From NCBI RefSeq assembly GCF_039535785.1, contig NZ_BAAAXV010000005.1, positions 806,001 through 870,000 on the forward strand: a DNA stretch of 64,000 nt, given 5' to 3'. Both the position numbers and the translations under genes were made by a program. Of this stretch, positions 44,535 through 52,586 are shown piece after piece. The notes under the pieces were generated by a model. That model was not told the DNA's origin, made no database searches, and saw only the letters and a program-made list of their open reading frames with translations. The stretch's first letter is position 1. The number at the start of each line of letters is the position of its first letter. The DNA is from Nonomuraea helvata. GTDB taxonomy: Bacteria > Actinomycetota > Actinomycetes > Streptosporangiales > Streptosporangiaceae.

Positions 44535-45682
44535 GGCTCATCCGGGAGCGCACAGGCCGCCGCTGCCTGTCGCTCCCCTCCAACCGCCTCGGCCTCTACC
44601 TGGCACTGCGCCACTGGTGCGAGCCAGGGCAGCGGTTGCTCATGTCGCCGGTCTCGGCCGACGAGATCCTGTTCCTGGTGCTCGCGGCCGGGCTGCGCCC
44701 GGTGATGGCGCCGCTCTCTCCCCGGGACGGCAACATCGACGTCTCCCGGGCCGACCTCGCCGCGGTGGACGCCGTCCTGACGACCAATCTGTACGGCCTC
44801 CCTGACAACGCCCCCGCCTTGTCCGGAAAAATCCTGATCGAGGATGTGGCGCACGCGATGGAGACGGGCATCGCCGGCCGGCCGCTGGGCACGTTCGGCC
44901 AGGCGGGGGTGTTCAGCCTGGCCAAGCACCCGGGCGCGGGCTCGGGCGGCGTCCTGGCCGTCGAGCACGAGTCCGACCTGCGTGCGCTCGAACGCGCCCG
45001 CGACGCCCTGCTGGCGCCCGGCTCGCTGAGGGCCGACCTGATCGGCGTGGCCACCTCGATGGCCCGCCAGGCGGCGCTCAGGCTCGACCTCGTACGCCCA
45101 GCGCTCCGGCTCATGCGGGCCCTCGGCATGCAGGAGGAGCGCGAGGGCTACCGCATCCCGCTGGAGCCGGAGGCCCTGAAGCGGGCGCTCGACCAGGCCC
45201 CGGAGCTGCCGCCCTTCGACCCCTGGGTCCGCGCGGACCTGCACGACTACCGCTCGCGCCGCGGCCCGGTGGCCCGCTGGTATCAGTCCAGACGCCTGGC
45301 CAAGGTGCCCGCGGACCGCCGGCGGCGGCTGGCGGGCGTCGCGCGCCTGGCCGGGCTGCCCACGGCCGCCCCGGCCGTACGCGACGACGTGCGGCGGCCG
45401 CTGTTCCGCGTGCCGCTCCTGGTGCGCCACCGCGACGCGGCCATCGCGGAGCTGGAGCGGCGCGGGGTGGCCACCGGCTACCTGTACGACCCGCCGTACG
45501 ACGACTACGCCCCCGCCTTCACCGAGCCGTCCCCCGACCCCGGCCCCGCGCGCTGGTGGGCGCGGCACGTGCTCCCGGTCGACCCTATGTACGCCGGCCG
45601 AGCGCTCCCCGTCCTGCGCGACCTGGAGCCCCCTACACAGGCTCCGCCCTTACCAGCCGCAGGAACGCCTTCAGCCCCGTGA
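44531..45682 (+). CDS. DegT/DnrJ/EryC1-like aminotransferase-fold protein
   Basis: 383 residues. The fold resembles sugar aminotransferases of the DegT family: NRLGLYLALRHWCEPGQRLLMSPV, the PLP-contact Asp in IEDVAHAME, and a lysine in FSLAKHPGAGSGG at the place of the Schiff-base residue, followed by HYRSRR/YQSRRL-like C-terminal part. The start lacks the long N-terminal arm and the end is Pro-rich. It may convert a keto sugar to an amino sugar, which the coupled GNAT then acylates; this fits the pairing by the GTGA overlap. Alternatively it is a non-enzymatic relative. It ends 50 bases inside the convergent membrane gene. Confidence 0.7.
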   Translation: MRLIRERTGRRCLSLPSNRLGLYLALRHWCEPGQRLLMSPVSADEILFLVLAAGLRPVMAPLSPRDGNIDVSRADLAAVDAVLTTNLYGLPDNAPALSGKILIEDVAHAMETGIAGRPLGTFGQAGVFSLAKHPGAGSGGVLAVEHESDLRALERARDALLAPGSLRADLIGVATSMARQAALRLDLVRPALRLMRALGMQEEREGYRIPLEPEALKRALDQAPELPPFDPWVRADLHDYRSRRGPVARWYQSRRLAKVPADRRRRLAGVARLAGLPTAAPAVRDDVRRPLFRVPLLVRHRDAAIAELERRGVATGYLYDPPYDDYAPAFTEPSPDPGPARWWARHVLPVDPMYAGRALPVLRDLEPPTQAPPLPAAGTPSAP

Positions 45683-46076
45683 TCACCTCCTGGTTGTCGC
45701 TCAGCCCGTCCACCGTCTCGTCAAACCGGCGGGCCATGAGCGTGATCCGCCGGCCGAGATCGTGGTCCGCCAGCTCCAGCGCGCGGTGGTCCACGGTGAG
45801 CTTCTCGACGTCCCGCCGCAGGCCCCGCGCGGTCTCCTCCAGCTCGAACACCTGATCGCGCAGGGCCACCACGTCCGCGCGCGGGTACCGGACCTCCCGG
45901 CCGAGCGTCCTGACGCGGTCACGCAGGTGCGACGTGTACGCCGCGATGGGCCGGAAACCGGTCGCCAGCAGGTAGAACCCGGCGAAGTAATAACCGGTCT
46001 GGGCCCCTGAGAAGAACGTGACGACCGCGATCACCGCGGCGGACACGACGTGGCCGCAGATCGCGAGGACGAGCAT
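45633..46076 (-). CDS. Small membrane protein with a coiled-coil tail
   Basis: 147 residues. Two hydrophobic segments (VLAICGHVVSAAVIAVVTFF and GYYFAGFYLLATGF) are followed by about 90 charged residues with heptad-like hydrophobics (LRDQVFELEETARGLRRDVEKL), probably a cytoplasmic coiled coil. I do not recognise the family. The ATG at 46076 is the only possible start after an in-frame stop upstream. The 3' end overlaps the convergent DegT-like gene by 50 bases. Upstream, 46077-46260 (184 bases) shows only a GTGACC/GGTCAC hairpin near 46173-46188. Confidence 0.6.
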   Translation of the reverse strand: MLVLAICGHVVSAAVIAVVTFFSGAQTGYYFAGFYLLATGFRPIAAYTSHLRDRVRTLGREVRYPRADVVALRDQVFELEETARGLRRDVEKLTVDHRALELADHDLGRRITLMARRFDETVDGLSDNQEVITGLKAFLRLVRAEPV

Positions 46077-46260
46077 GCGGCGGGCAATGCGCCTGGCCTC
46101 GTCCTCGCGGTGCCGGCGCTCGGTGGCACGAGGGCTCGGCTACTCAGATCCGGCCTGAGCATTGACGCCCCCGTGACCCGTCGGTCACACACTCTCCCCC
46201 AAGGACCGCGACCACGAACGGCGGGAGAGCGGCCACCGCGCCGAGCGTGGGACGGCGGCG

Positions 46261-47694
46261 TCAGCGCGGACGGGCGGCGCGGATCAGGTCGGCCAGGATC
46301 CGGCAGCCGCGCCGGACGTCGGCGAGCGAGGCGGAGCCGTAGCCGATCACCAGGCCGTGCAGGTGGGCCCGGCCGTGGTGGTGGCGCGTGGTGGAGTCGA
46401 GCAGGACGCCGCGCTCACCGGCCCGCGCGATCACCTCCGGCGCGACGGAGGCGGGCAGCTCGGCCAGGACGTGCAGCCCGGCCGTGTCGCCGCGCAGGCG
46501 GCAGACGGGCCCGAGGAGCTCGACGACCGCGGCGCGGCGGCGCGCGTACTCCAGGCGCATCCTGCGCAGGTGCCTGTCGAGGTCGCCGTGCTCCAGCAGG
46601 GTGATCACGGCCTGCTGGACGGGGCCGCTGGTGCGGTCGGCGACGCTGCGGCGCAGGCGGGCGATCGTGGCGACCAGCTCGGGGTCGCCGACGAGCCAGC
46701 CGACGCCCACGTCGGGCGCGAGGGTCTTGGAGAGCGTGCCGAGCAGCACCACCCGGGAGGGGTCCAGCCCGTAGAGTGCGGGCAGCGGGGCCACGTCGTA
46801 GCGGAACTCGGCGTCGTAGTCGTCCTCGACGATCGTCGCGCCGGTGCTCCTGGCCCAGGCCAGCAACCGCTCCCTGCGAGGGACCGGCAGCCGCCCGCCC
46901 AGGGGGTACTGGTGCGCGGGGGTGGTGTAGAGCACGCGGAGATCGCCGGGCAGCCCGTCCACGATCACGCCGTCCTCGTCCACGGGGCACGGCACCACCT
47001 CGGCGCCCCTGGCCGCGAACACCGTCCGCGCCACGTGGTAGCCCGGGTCCTCGACGCCGGCCCGGGCGCCGCCGCCGAGCAGGGCCAGCGCGCACAGGTC
47101 GAGCCCGTTGCCGGTGCCCCTGGTGACCAGGATGTTCTCCGGGCCGACGGCCATGCCTCTGGCCCGTCTCAGGTGGTCGGCCAGCAGCTCCCTGAGCCGG
47201 GGCAGGCCGTACGGGTTGGGTGCGGCGCCGGGCGGCAGGTCGGCGGCCTTGCGCCAGGCCCGCCGCCACGCCGCCTGGTCGTAGTCGCGCACCCAGGGCT
47301 CGCCCGGCGTCAGGTCGATCGAGTCGGCCGGAGCCGGCGGCGGCGCGGGCACGTACGTGCTCTCCCTGGGCTGCGGCCTGGTGACCTCCATCTCGGCCAC
47401 GAACGTGCCGGAGCCGTGCCGCCCGTCCAGCCAGCCCTCGGCGTACAGCTGCTGGTACGCCTCAGTGATCACGGTCCTGCTCACCGCGAGCTGGGCCGCC
47501 AGGGAACGCGTGGAGGGCAGCCGCTCGCCGGGCGCCAGCGTGCCGTCCAGCATGGCACGCCGCAGCCAGTCGGCGAGCTGCGCCGTCAGCGGCTCGTCCG
47601 AGTCGCGCGAGAGAGATATGGGCAGGTCAACGTTGGTACGCACGGAAGTGGTCTCCGCGAAGGGCTGGATAGTGGCCATACAGGATAGGTCCAC
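46261..47694 (-). CDS. MocR/PdxR-type transcriptional regulator
   Basis: 477 residues combining a GntR-type winged helix (about residues 25-95; LADWLRRAMLDGTLAPGERLPSTRSLAAQL) with an aminotransferase fold-type I domain (about 140-477). The PLP lysine lies in LLGTLSKTLAPDVG and the cofactor region in TRGTGNGLDL. PdxR members sense pyridoxal phosphate and control vitamin B6 synthesis or pyridoxamine-linked genes. Divergent, only 20 bases away, is a pyridoxamine-phosphate-oxidase-like gene, the typical target. The start is GTG 47694, or ATG 47679 within five codons; neither has a ribosome site, so the mRNA is probably leaderless or very short. It likely represses itself. Confidence 0.9.
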   Translation of the reverse strand: MDLSCMATIQPFAETTSVRTNVDLPISLSRDSDEPLTAQLADWLRRAMLDGTLAPGERLPSTRSLAAQLAVSRTVITEAYQQLYAEGWLDGRHGSGTFVAEMEVTRPQPRESTYVPAPPPAPADSIDLTPGEPWVRDYDQAAWRRAWRKAADLPPGAAPNPYGLPRLRELLADHLRRARGMAVGPENILVTRGTGNGLDLCALALLGGGARAGVEDPGYHVARTVFAARGAEVVPCPVDEDGVIVDGLPGDLRVLYTTPAHQYPLGGRLPVPRRERLLAWARSTGATIVEDDYDAEFRYDVAPLPALYGLDPSRVVLLGTLSKTLAPDVGVGWLVGDPELVATIARLRRSVADRTSGPVQQAVITLLEHGDLDRHLRRMRLEYARRRAAVVELLGPVCRLRGDTAGLHVLAELPASVAPEVIARAGERGVLLDSTTRHHHGRAHLHGLVIGYGSASLADVRRGCRILADLIRAARPR

Positions 47695-47714
47695 TTCGTG
47701 GTTACGGTCGAATC

Positions 47715-48353
47715 ATGCTCTCCACCACTCCCCGCACCACGCTCGGCCGCGAGAAGCAGCGCGGCAGCACCGACAGGAACGATCTCTACGAGGTGCTCGA
47801 CACCGGACTGATCTGCCACCTGGGCGTCGTCGTGAACGGCCATCCCATGGTCGTCCCCACGGGCTACGGCCGGATCGGCGAGACCCTCTACCTGCACGGC
47901 TCCACCGGGGCCACGTCGCTGCGCGCGGGCGACGGGAGCGACGTGTGCGTCACGGTCACGCACGTGGACGGCATCGTGCTGGCCCGCTCGATCTTCAACC
48001 ACTCGGTCAACTACCGTTCGGCGATCATCTACGGGCCGGCCAGAGTGGTGACGGACCCCGACGAGCGGATGGCGGGGCTGCGGGCCCTGTCCGAGCAGCT
48101 CGCGCCCGGCCAGTGGGACTACGTCAGGCGGCCGTCACGTAAGGAGCTGGCCGCCACGGCGGTGCTGGCCCTGTCATTGGAGGAGGCGTCGGTCAAGATC
48201 AGGCGCGGCGGGCCCAAGGACGAAGAAGAGGACTACGACCTGCCCGTATGGGCCGGGGTGCTGCCCCTGGTCACCTCATGGGGCGAACCGGAGCCGGATC
48301 CGGTGCTCCCAGAAGGTATCGAAATGCCCGTTCACATCCTCCGTCGGGAGTAG
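47715..48353 (+). CDS. Pyridoxamine 5'-phosphate oxidase-family flavoprotein
   Basis: 212 residues of the split-barrel FMN-binding fold: a start GREKQRGSTDRNDLYEVLDTGLICHLG, the segment HPMVVPTGYGRIGETLYLHGST with FMN-contact residues, VTHVDGIVLARS and a C-terminal strand (DLPVWAGVLPL). Stand-alone PNPOx-like proteins bind FMN or F420. Divergence from a MocR regulator at 20 bases suggests that its expression responds to PLP and that it has a role in B6 metabolism or salvage. ATG 47715 has no Shine-Dalgarno site, in line with a leaderless transcript. Only 42 bases separate its stop from the first kinase gene. Confidence 0.85.
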   Translation: MLSTTPRTTLGREKQRGSTDRNDLYEVLDTGLICHLGVVVNGHPMVVPTGYGRIGETLYLHGSTGATSLRAGDGSDVCVTVTHVDGIVLARSIFNHSVNYRSAIIYGPARVVTDPDERMAGLRALSEQLAPGQWDYVRRPSRKELAATAVLALSLEEASVKIRRGGPKDEEEDYDLPVWAGVLPLVTSWGEPEPDPVLPEGIEMPVHILRRE

Positions 48354-48395
48354 TTCCATTAAGCAGGCACCACCTGCTCCTGATGGGAGACGGCG

Positions 48396-50768
48396 ATGGA
48401 GTGGAGCGCTCCCGGATATACCGAAGTCAAGCAGCTCGGTGCGGGCGCCAGCGGTCGGGTCGCACTGGCCCTGCACGACGAGACCGGGGTCAAGGTCGCG
48501 ATCAAGTATCTCTCCGAGGAGCTGCGGCGCGACCCCGCCGCGCTGGCCAGGTTCCAGTCGGAGGCGCGGCTGCTGACCACGCTGCGCGACCCGAACATCG
48601 CCACGATGTGGGAGTACCTCCAGGACGCCGGTGGGGCCTGCATCGTGATGGAGTTGGTCAACGGCGTCTCGCTGCGGGCCCTGCTGCGCGAGAACGGCAC
48701 GACCGAGCCGGAGGCGGCGCTGGCCGTGCTGAAGGGCTCGCTGCTCGGCCTGGCCAGGGCGCACGACCTCGGGCTGGTGCACAGGGACTACAAGCCGGAG
48801 AACGTGATCGTCAGGGACGACGGCGTCAGCAAGCTGGTCGACTTCGGGATCGCGGTGCGGCAGGGCACAGCGGCGCATCCGGAGGGCACGCCGCCGTACA
48901 TGGCGCCCGAGCTGTGGGAGGGGCTGCCCGCCACGCCGGCGACCGACGTGTACGCGGCCACGGCCGTCTTCTTCGAGTGCCTGACCGGGCACCGGCCGTA
49001 CCGGTCGACCGAGCCGAGCGTGCTCGGCTACCAGCACATTCACGCGCCCGTGCCCTTCCACGACGCGCCGGACCCGGTGCGCGAGCTGGTCAGGCGCGGG
49101 CTGGCCAAGGATCCCGCGCGCCGGCCGGTCAGCGCGCACGCGTTCGTGGCGGAGCTGGAGGCCACGGCCAGGGCGGCGTACGGCGAGGACTGGGAGGAGC
49201 GCGGCAAGCGGCGGCTGGCGGCGCTCGTGGCCCTGCTCGCGCTCCTGCTGCCCACGCCGGAGACACCCGCTCCCGAGGCGACGACCTCGCTGGCGAGGAC
49301 GGTCTTCCGGGGCCTGCGCTCGAACACCGCCCGCGTGGCCATGGGCGGCGCGCTGGCCGCGGCGGCCGCCGTGGCGGTGGTGGTGGTCGTGCTGGCCAAC
49401 CGTCACACGCCGATGCCCACGGAGCCCGCCGGCGCCGCGGCGGCCGTGCCGCCGTCGCAGGTCACGACGGAGCCGGCGGCCGACCCGTCGTCGGATCCGT
49501 CGTCGGATCCGTCGTCGGATCCGTCGTCGGATCCGTCGTCCGGGCCTGAGGAGACGCCGGAGGCGACCCCTTCGCCGGAAACGACCCTCTCGCCCGAGAC
49601 GCCCCCGAGCACGCGCGAGGCGGTCGTACCCACGGAAAGCCCCGCGAAGACCCCGGTCGGCTCCCCGACGGCCACCAAGCCGGTAAAGAGTCCCAAACCC
49701 ACCAAGAAGCCCACTCCGACACCCACCCCCAAGCCGACACCGACCCCCACACCGACACCGACACCGACTCCCACCCCGACCCCGACTCCCACCCCCGCTC
49801 CGGCGACCGCGGTGCTCGGGGTGAGCGTGGGCGGCCTCACGGTGAACGAGGACGGGGTCGCCGCCGCCACGGTCACCGTGCGCACCAGCGGCACCGCCGC
49901 CGTGGCCGCCACCGCGACCTGGACCGCTCCCGGCACGGACGGCCGCGTCCAGCGCCTGCGCCTGTCCGGCGCCAGGTCCTACAACCGCGCGATCACCTGG
50001 GACATGGGCGAACGCCCGTGCGGCAGCACGGTCACGGTGACCGTCGCCACCTCCCCCGCGGCCCAGGGCGGCGCCAGGTCGGCCTCGCTCTCGGTGCCGC
50101 CCTGCCCGACGAGGGTGAGCGGCCTGCGCGTCTCGCTGAACCTCCCCGCGGCGCCTGGCCGTACCGCGAACGCCGTGGTCAGGGTGGCCGCGACCGGCAC
50201 CGGGGAGATCCCCGTCGAGGCCGAGTTCGCGGTGAACGGCGACCCGGTCGGCACCCGCACCGCGAGCCTGTCGGGCCGGACCTCCTACGCGCGCTCGTTC
50301 ACGCACACCTTCAAGTCGCGGCCCTGCGGCGCGACCGTGTCGGTGCGGGTGTCCGCGGGCGGCAGGACCGCCACCGCGCGGGCCTCGGCGCCCTGCCCGC
50401 CGCAGGTGGAGCGGGTGTCGATCGTCAGGGCCGGTCAGGGTGAGGGCGGGCTCGTCGCGACCGTCTCGGTGGCCACGTCGAACACCCAGCCGGTACGGCT
50501 CGTCGTGTCGTTCTCGGCGGGCGAGGGCGGCGGGTCGGAGTCGGTCACGTTGTCCGGCACGACCTCGTACACCAGGACCTTGAGCCACTCCGTCAGGCTC
50601 CCGTGCGGCACCAAGTGGTCCGTGACGGCCTCCACCGATCCGGCGGCGGGCAACGGGAGCGACAGCGCGGGCGGGGCCACGGAGGAGTGTCCCAAGGAGC
50701 CCCAGGATCCCAAGGAGGAGGAGCCCAGCAGGACCCCGAGCCCCCGCTCGGACGACACCATCGGGTGA
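48396..50768 (+). CDS. Transmembrane Ser/Thr protein kinase with extracellular Ig-like repeats
   Basis: 790 residues. The kinase domain (about 8-265) is complete: GAGASGRVA, Lys37 in VAIKYL, Glu57, HRDYKPEN with Asp131, DFG (149-151), and APE in YMAPEL. A juxtamembrane EDWEERGKRRLAALVALL leads to a transmembrane helix near 309-333. Outside is a linker with five DPSS copies and a long Thr/Pro-Lys stretch, then three Ig-like units, each with the same pattern (GxxxY..T..G...CG.TV.V..S) and a Cys pair. The kinase should sense an outer signal, possibly cell wall, and phosphorylate cytoplasmic proteins. ATG 48396 follows GGGAG. A paralogue follows. Confidence 0.9.
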   Translation: MEWSAPGYTEVKQLGAGASGRVALALHDETGVKVAIKYLSEELRRDPAALARFQSEARLLTTLRDPNIATMWEYLQDAGGACIVMELVNGVSLRALLRENGTTEPEAALAVLKGSLLGLARAHDLGLVHRDYKPENVIVRDDGVSKLVDFGIAVRQGTAAHPEGTPPYMAPELWEGLPATPATDVYAATAVFFECLTGHRPYRSTEPSVLGYQHIHAPVPFHDAPDPVRELVRRGLAKDPARRPVSAHAFVAELEATARAAYGEDWEERGKRRLAALVALLALLLPTPETPAPEATTSLARTVFRGLRSNTARVAMGGALAAAAAVAVVVVVLANRHTPMPTEPAGAAAAVPPSQVTTEPAADPSSDPSSDPSSDPSSDPSSGPEETPEATPSPETTLSPETPPSTREAVVPTESPAKTPVGSPTATKPVKSPKPTKKPTPTPTPKPTPTPTPTPTPTPTPTPTPTPAPATAVLGVSVGGLTVNEDGVAAATVTVRTSGTAAVAATATWTAPGTDGRVQRLRLSGARSYNRAITWDMGERPCGSTVTVTVATSPAAQGGARSASLSVPPCPTRVSGLRVSLNLPAAPGRTANAVVRVAATGTGEIPVEAEFAVNGDPVGTRTASLSGRTSYARSFTHTFKSRPCGATVSVRVSAGGRTATARASAPCPPQVERVSIVRAGQGEGGLVATVSVATSNTQPVRLVVSFSAGEGGGSESVTLSGTTSYTRTLSHSVRLPCGTKWSVTASTDPAAGNGSDSAGGATEECPKEPQDPKEEEPSRTPSPRSDDTIG
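49482..49541 (+). repeat. Five 12-bp tandem repeats (DPSS) in the kinase linker
   Basis: Five units of GATCCGTCGTCG-type sequence encode Asp-Pro-Ser-Ser each and lie just outside the membrane in the first kinase. Internal units are identical. It is a likely length-variable spacer; changes keep the frame. Confidence 0.85.
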
Positions 50769-50874
50769 GATTCCTGACTTATATGCATTCCGGTAGCGGG
50801 AAAGCGGTTCCCTCTGGTTAAGCTACGCCGGTTGATGAGGGTGGGGGCCCGGAATACTCCAGAGGAGACCCGTT

Positions 50875-52566
50875 ATGCACGGTGATGGGCGGTGGGGGGT
50901 CCCGGGCTATACCGAGGTCCGCCAGCTCGGCCAGGGGGCGGCCGGCCGCGTGGTGCTGGCCAGGCGCGACCGCGACGGCGCCGAGGTGGCCATCAAGTAC
51001 CTCAGCGACGAGCTGAGGTCCGACGTGTCGTTCGTCGCCCGGTTCCGGCACGAGGCCAGGCTGCTCGGCACGGTCCAGAGCAAGCACCACGCCCAGCTGA
51101 TCGACTACGTCGAGACCGGCCAGGGCGCGGCGATCGTCATGGAGCTGATCAACGGGGTCTCGCTGCGCGAGATCCTCAGGTCCGAGGGCCCCACCGGGCC
51201 CGAGGCGGCGCTGACCGTGCTCAAGGGGTCGCTCCAGGGTCTGGCCTCGGCGCACGCGATCGGCGTCGTGCACCGCGACTTCAAGCCCGAGAACGTGATG
51301 GTCCAGGGCGACGGCACCAGCAAGCTCGTGGACTTCGGCATCGCGGTCAGGGCGGGCGAGGGCGTCGGCGTGGCGGGGACGCCGCCGTACATGGCGCCCG
51401 AGCAGTGGTCGGGCGGCCGCCCCGCGCCCGCGACCGACGTGTACGCGGCCACCGTCGTCTTCTTCGAGTGCCTGACCGGCACCCGGCCCTTCCGCGCGTC
51501 CACCCTCGCGGCCCTGGCCCGCCAGCACCAGAGCGCCGCGCCGCCGGTGGACGAGGTGCCCGCGCCGCTCCAGGGCCTGATCGAGCGCGGCCTGGCCAAG
51601 GACCCGGCCGAGCGGCCGCGGTCCGCGGAGGCGTTCCTGGCCGAGCTCGAGGCCGTCGCGGCCGAGGGGTACGGACGCGACTGGGAGGAGCGCGGGCGAC
51701 GCCGCCTGGCCGCCCTCGCCGGCCTGCTGGCCATGCTCTTCCCGAGCGAGCTCGCCGAACCCGCGCAGGCGCAGACGTCGCTGGCCGAGACCCGGTTCCG
51801 CGGGCCCTCCCGGCTCCTCGGCAAGCTGTCCGCGAAGGTGGCCATCGGCGCGAGCGCGGCCGGCGTGCTGCTCGTCGCGGCCGTGGTCCTCGTCAACGTG
51901 TCGATGGACGAGCCCGCGCTGCGGGCGCAGACCAGCACGGTCACTCCGACCACGGCCGACCCTGCCACGGTCGAGCCGACCGAGACGGAGGAGGAGGAAC
52001 CGGCGCCCACGGCCGAGGAGACCACTCCGAAGCCGAGCACGCCCGCGCCGACGCCGACGAGTACGCAGAGCGCCGCGCCGCCTCCCGCCCAGCCGACCGC
52101 GAGCAGGCGTCCCACGCGGACCCCCACGCCACGGCCCACGCGCACCCCGGTCAGGACTCCGCCGACCAGGACGAAGAAGCCCACCTCGACGCCCACGCCG
52201 GACGAGCCTCAGGTCACCGGCAAGGCGCAGGACCCTGAGGGCCAGCGGCTGCCGTCCTCGTCCGCTCCCACTCCGGAACCCACCCCCACCACGTCGACGA
52301 GCCAGCCGAGCCAGCCCCCGGGAGACCCCAGCCAGGGCCCCAGGGAGGGCGAGAACACCGGAGGTCAGGCGCCGACCAAGGGCGAGCCGGCAGGGAACGG
52401 GGAGCCGGGTGACGGAAGCGGTCCGACGCCGGAGGAGCCGCGGCTCGACCGCGCGAGCAAGGCGCAGTCCGCGTTCGTCGCCCTCGGCCTGATGACGTCC
52501 GGCGCGGTTCCGGTCACACTTGCGGTGAAACGCCGTATGGCGGGACGGCACCGAAGGAAGCGCTAG
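50875..52566 (+). CDS. Transmembrane Ser/Thr protein kinase, paralogue of the preceding one
   Basis: 563 residues. The kinase domain is complete: GQGAAGRVV, Lys41 in VAIKYL, Glu60, HRDFKPEN with Asp135, DFG (153-155) and APEQW. The same juxtamembrane sequence as the first kinase follows (RDWEERGRRRLAALAGLLAML), then a transmembrane helix (GASAAGVLLVAAVVLVNV). The outer part, though, is only a long Thr/Pro/Ser-rich stalk (PTPTST, RTPTPRPTRTP) with no folded domain, ending in a second hydrophobic segment and a basic tail (KRRMAGRHRRKR). That suggests both ends are inside the cell. ATG 50875 follows GGAGA. The 105 bases upstream hold no gene. Tandem duplication of the first kinase is likely. Confidence 0.9.
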   Translation: MHGDGRWGVPGYTEVRQLGQGAAGRVVLARRDRDGAEVAIKYLSDELRSDVSFVARFRHEARLLGTVQSKHHAQLIDYVETGQGAAIVMELINGVSLREILRSEGPTGPEAALTVLKGSLQGLASAHAIGVVHRDFKPENVMVQGDGTSKLVDFGIAVRAGEGVGVAGTPPYMAPEQWSGGRPAPATDVYAATVVFFECLTGTRPFRASTLAALARQHQSAAPPVDEVPAPLQGLIERGLAKDPAERPRSAEAFLAELEAVAAEGYGRDWEERGRRRLAALAGLLAMLFPSELAEPAQAQTSLAETRFRGPSRLLGKLSAKVAIGASAAGVLLVAAVVLVNVSMDEPALRAQTSTVTPTTADPATVEPTETEEEEPAPTAEETTPKPSTPAPTPTSTQSAAPPPAQPTASRRPTRTPTPRPTRTPVRTPPTRTKKPTSTPTPDEPQVTGKAQDPEGQRLPSSSAPTPEPTPTTSTSQPSQPPGDPSQGPREGENTGGQAPTKGEPAGNGEPGDGSGPTPEEPRLDRASKAQSAFVALGLMTSGAVPVTLAVKRRMAGRHRRKR

Positions 52567-52586
52567 GACGCGCCTGGGGGACGGCG

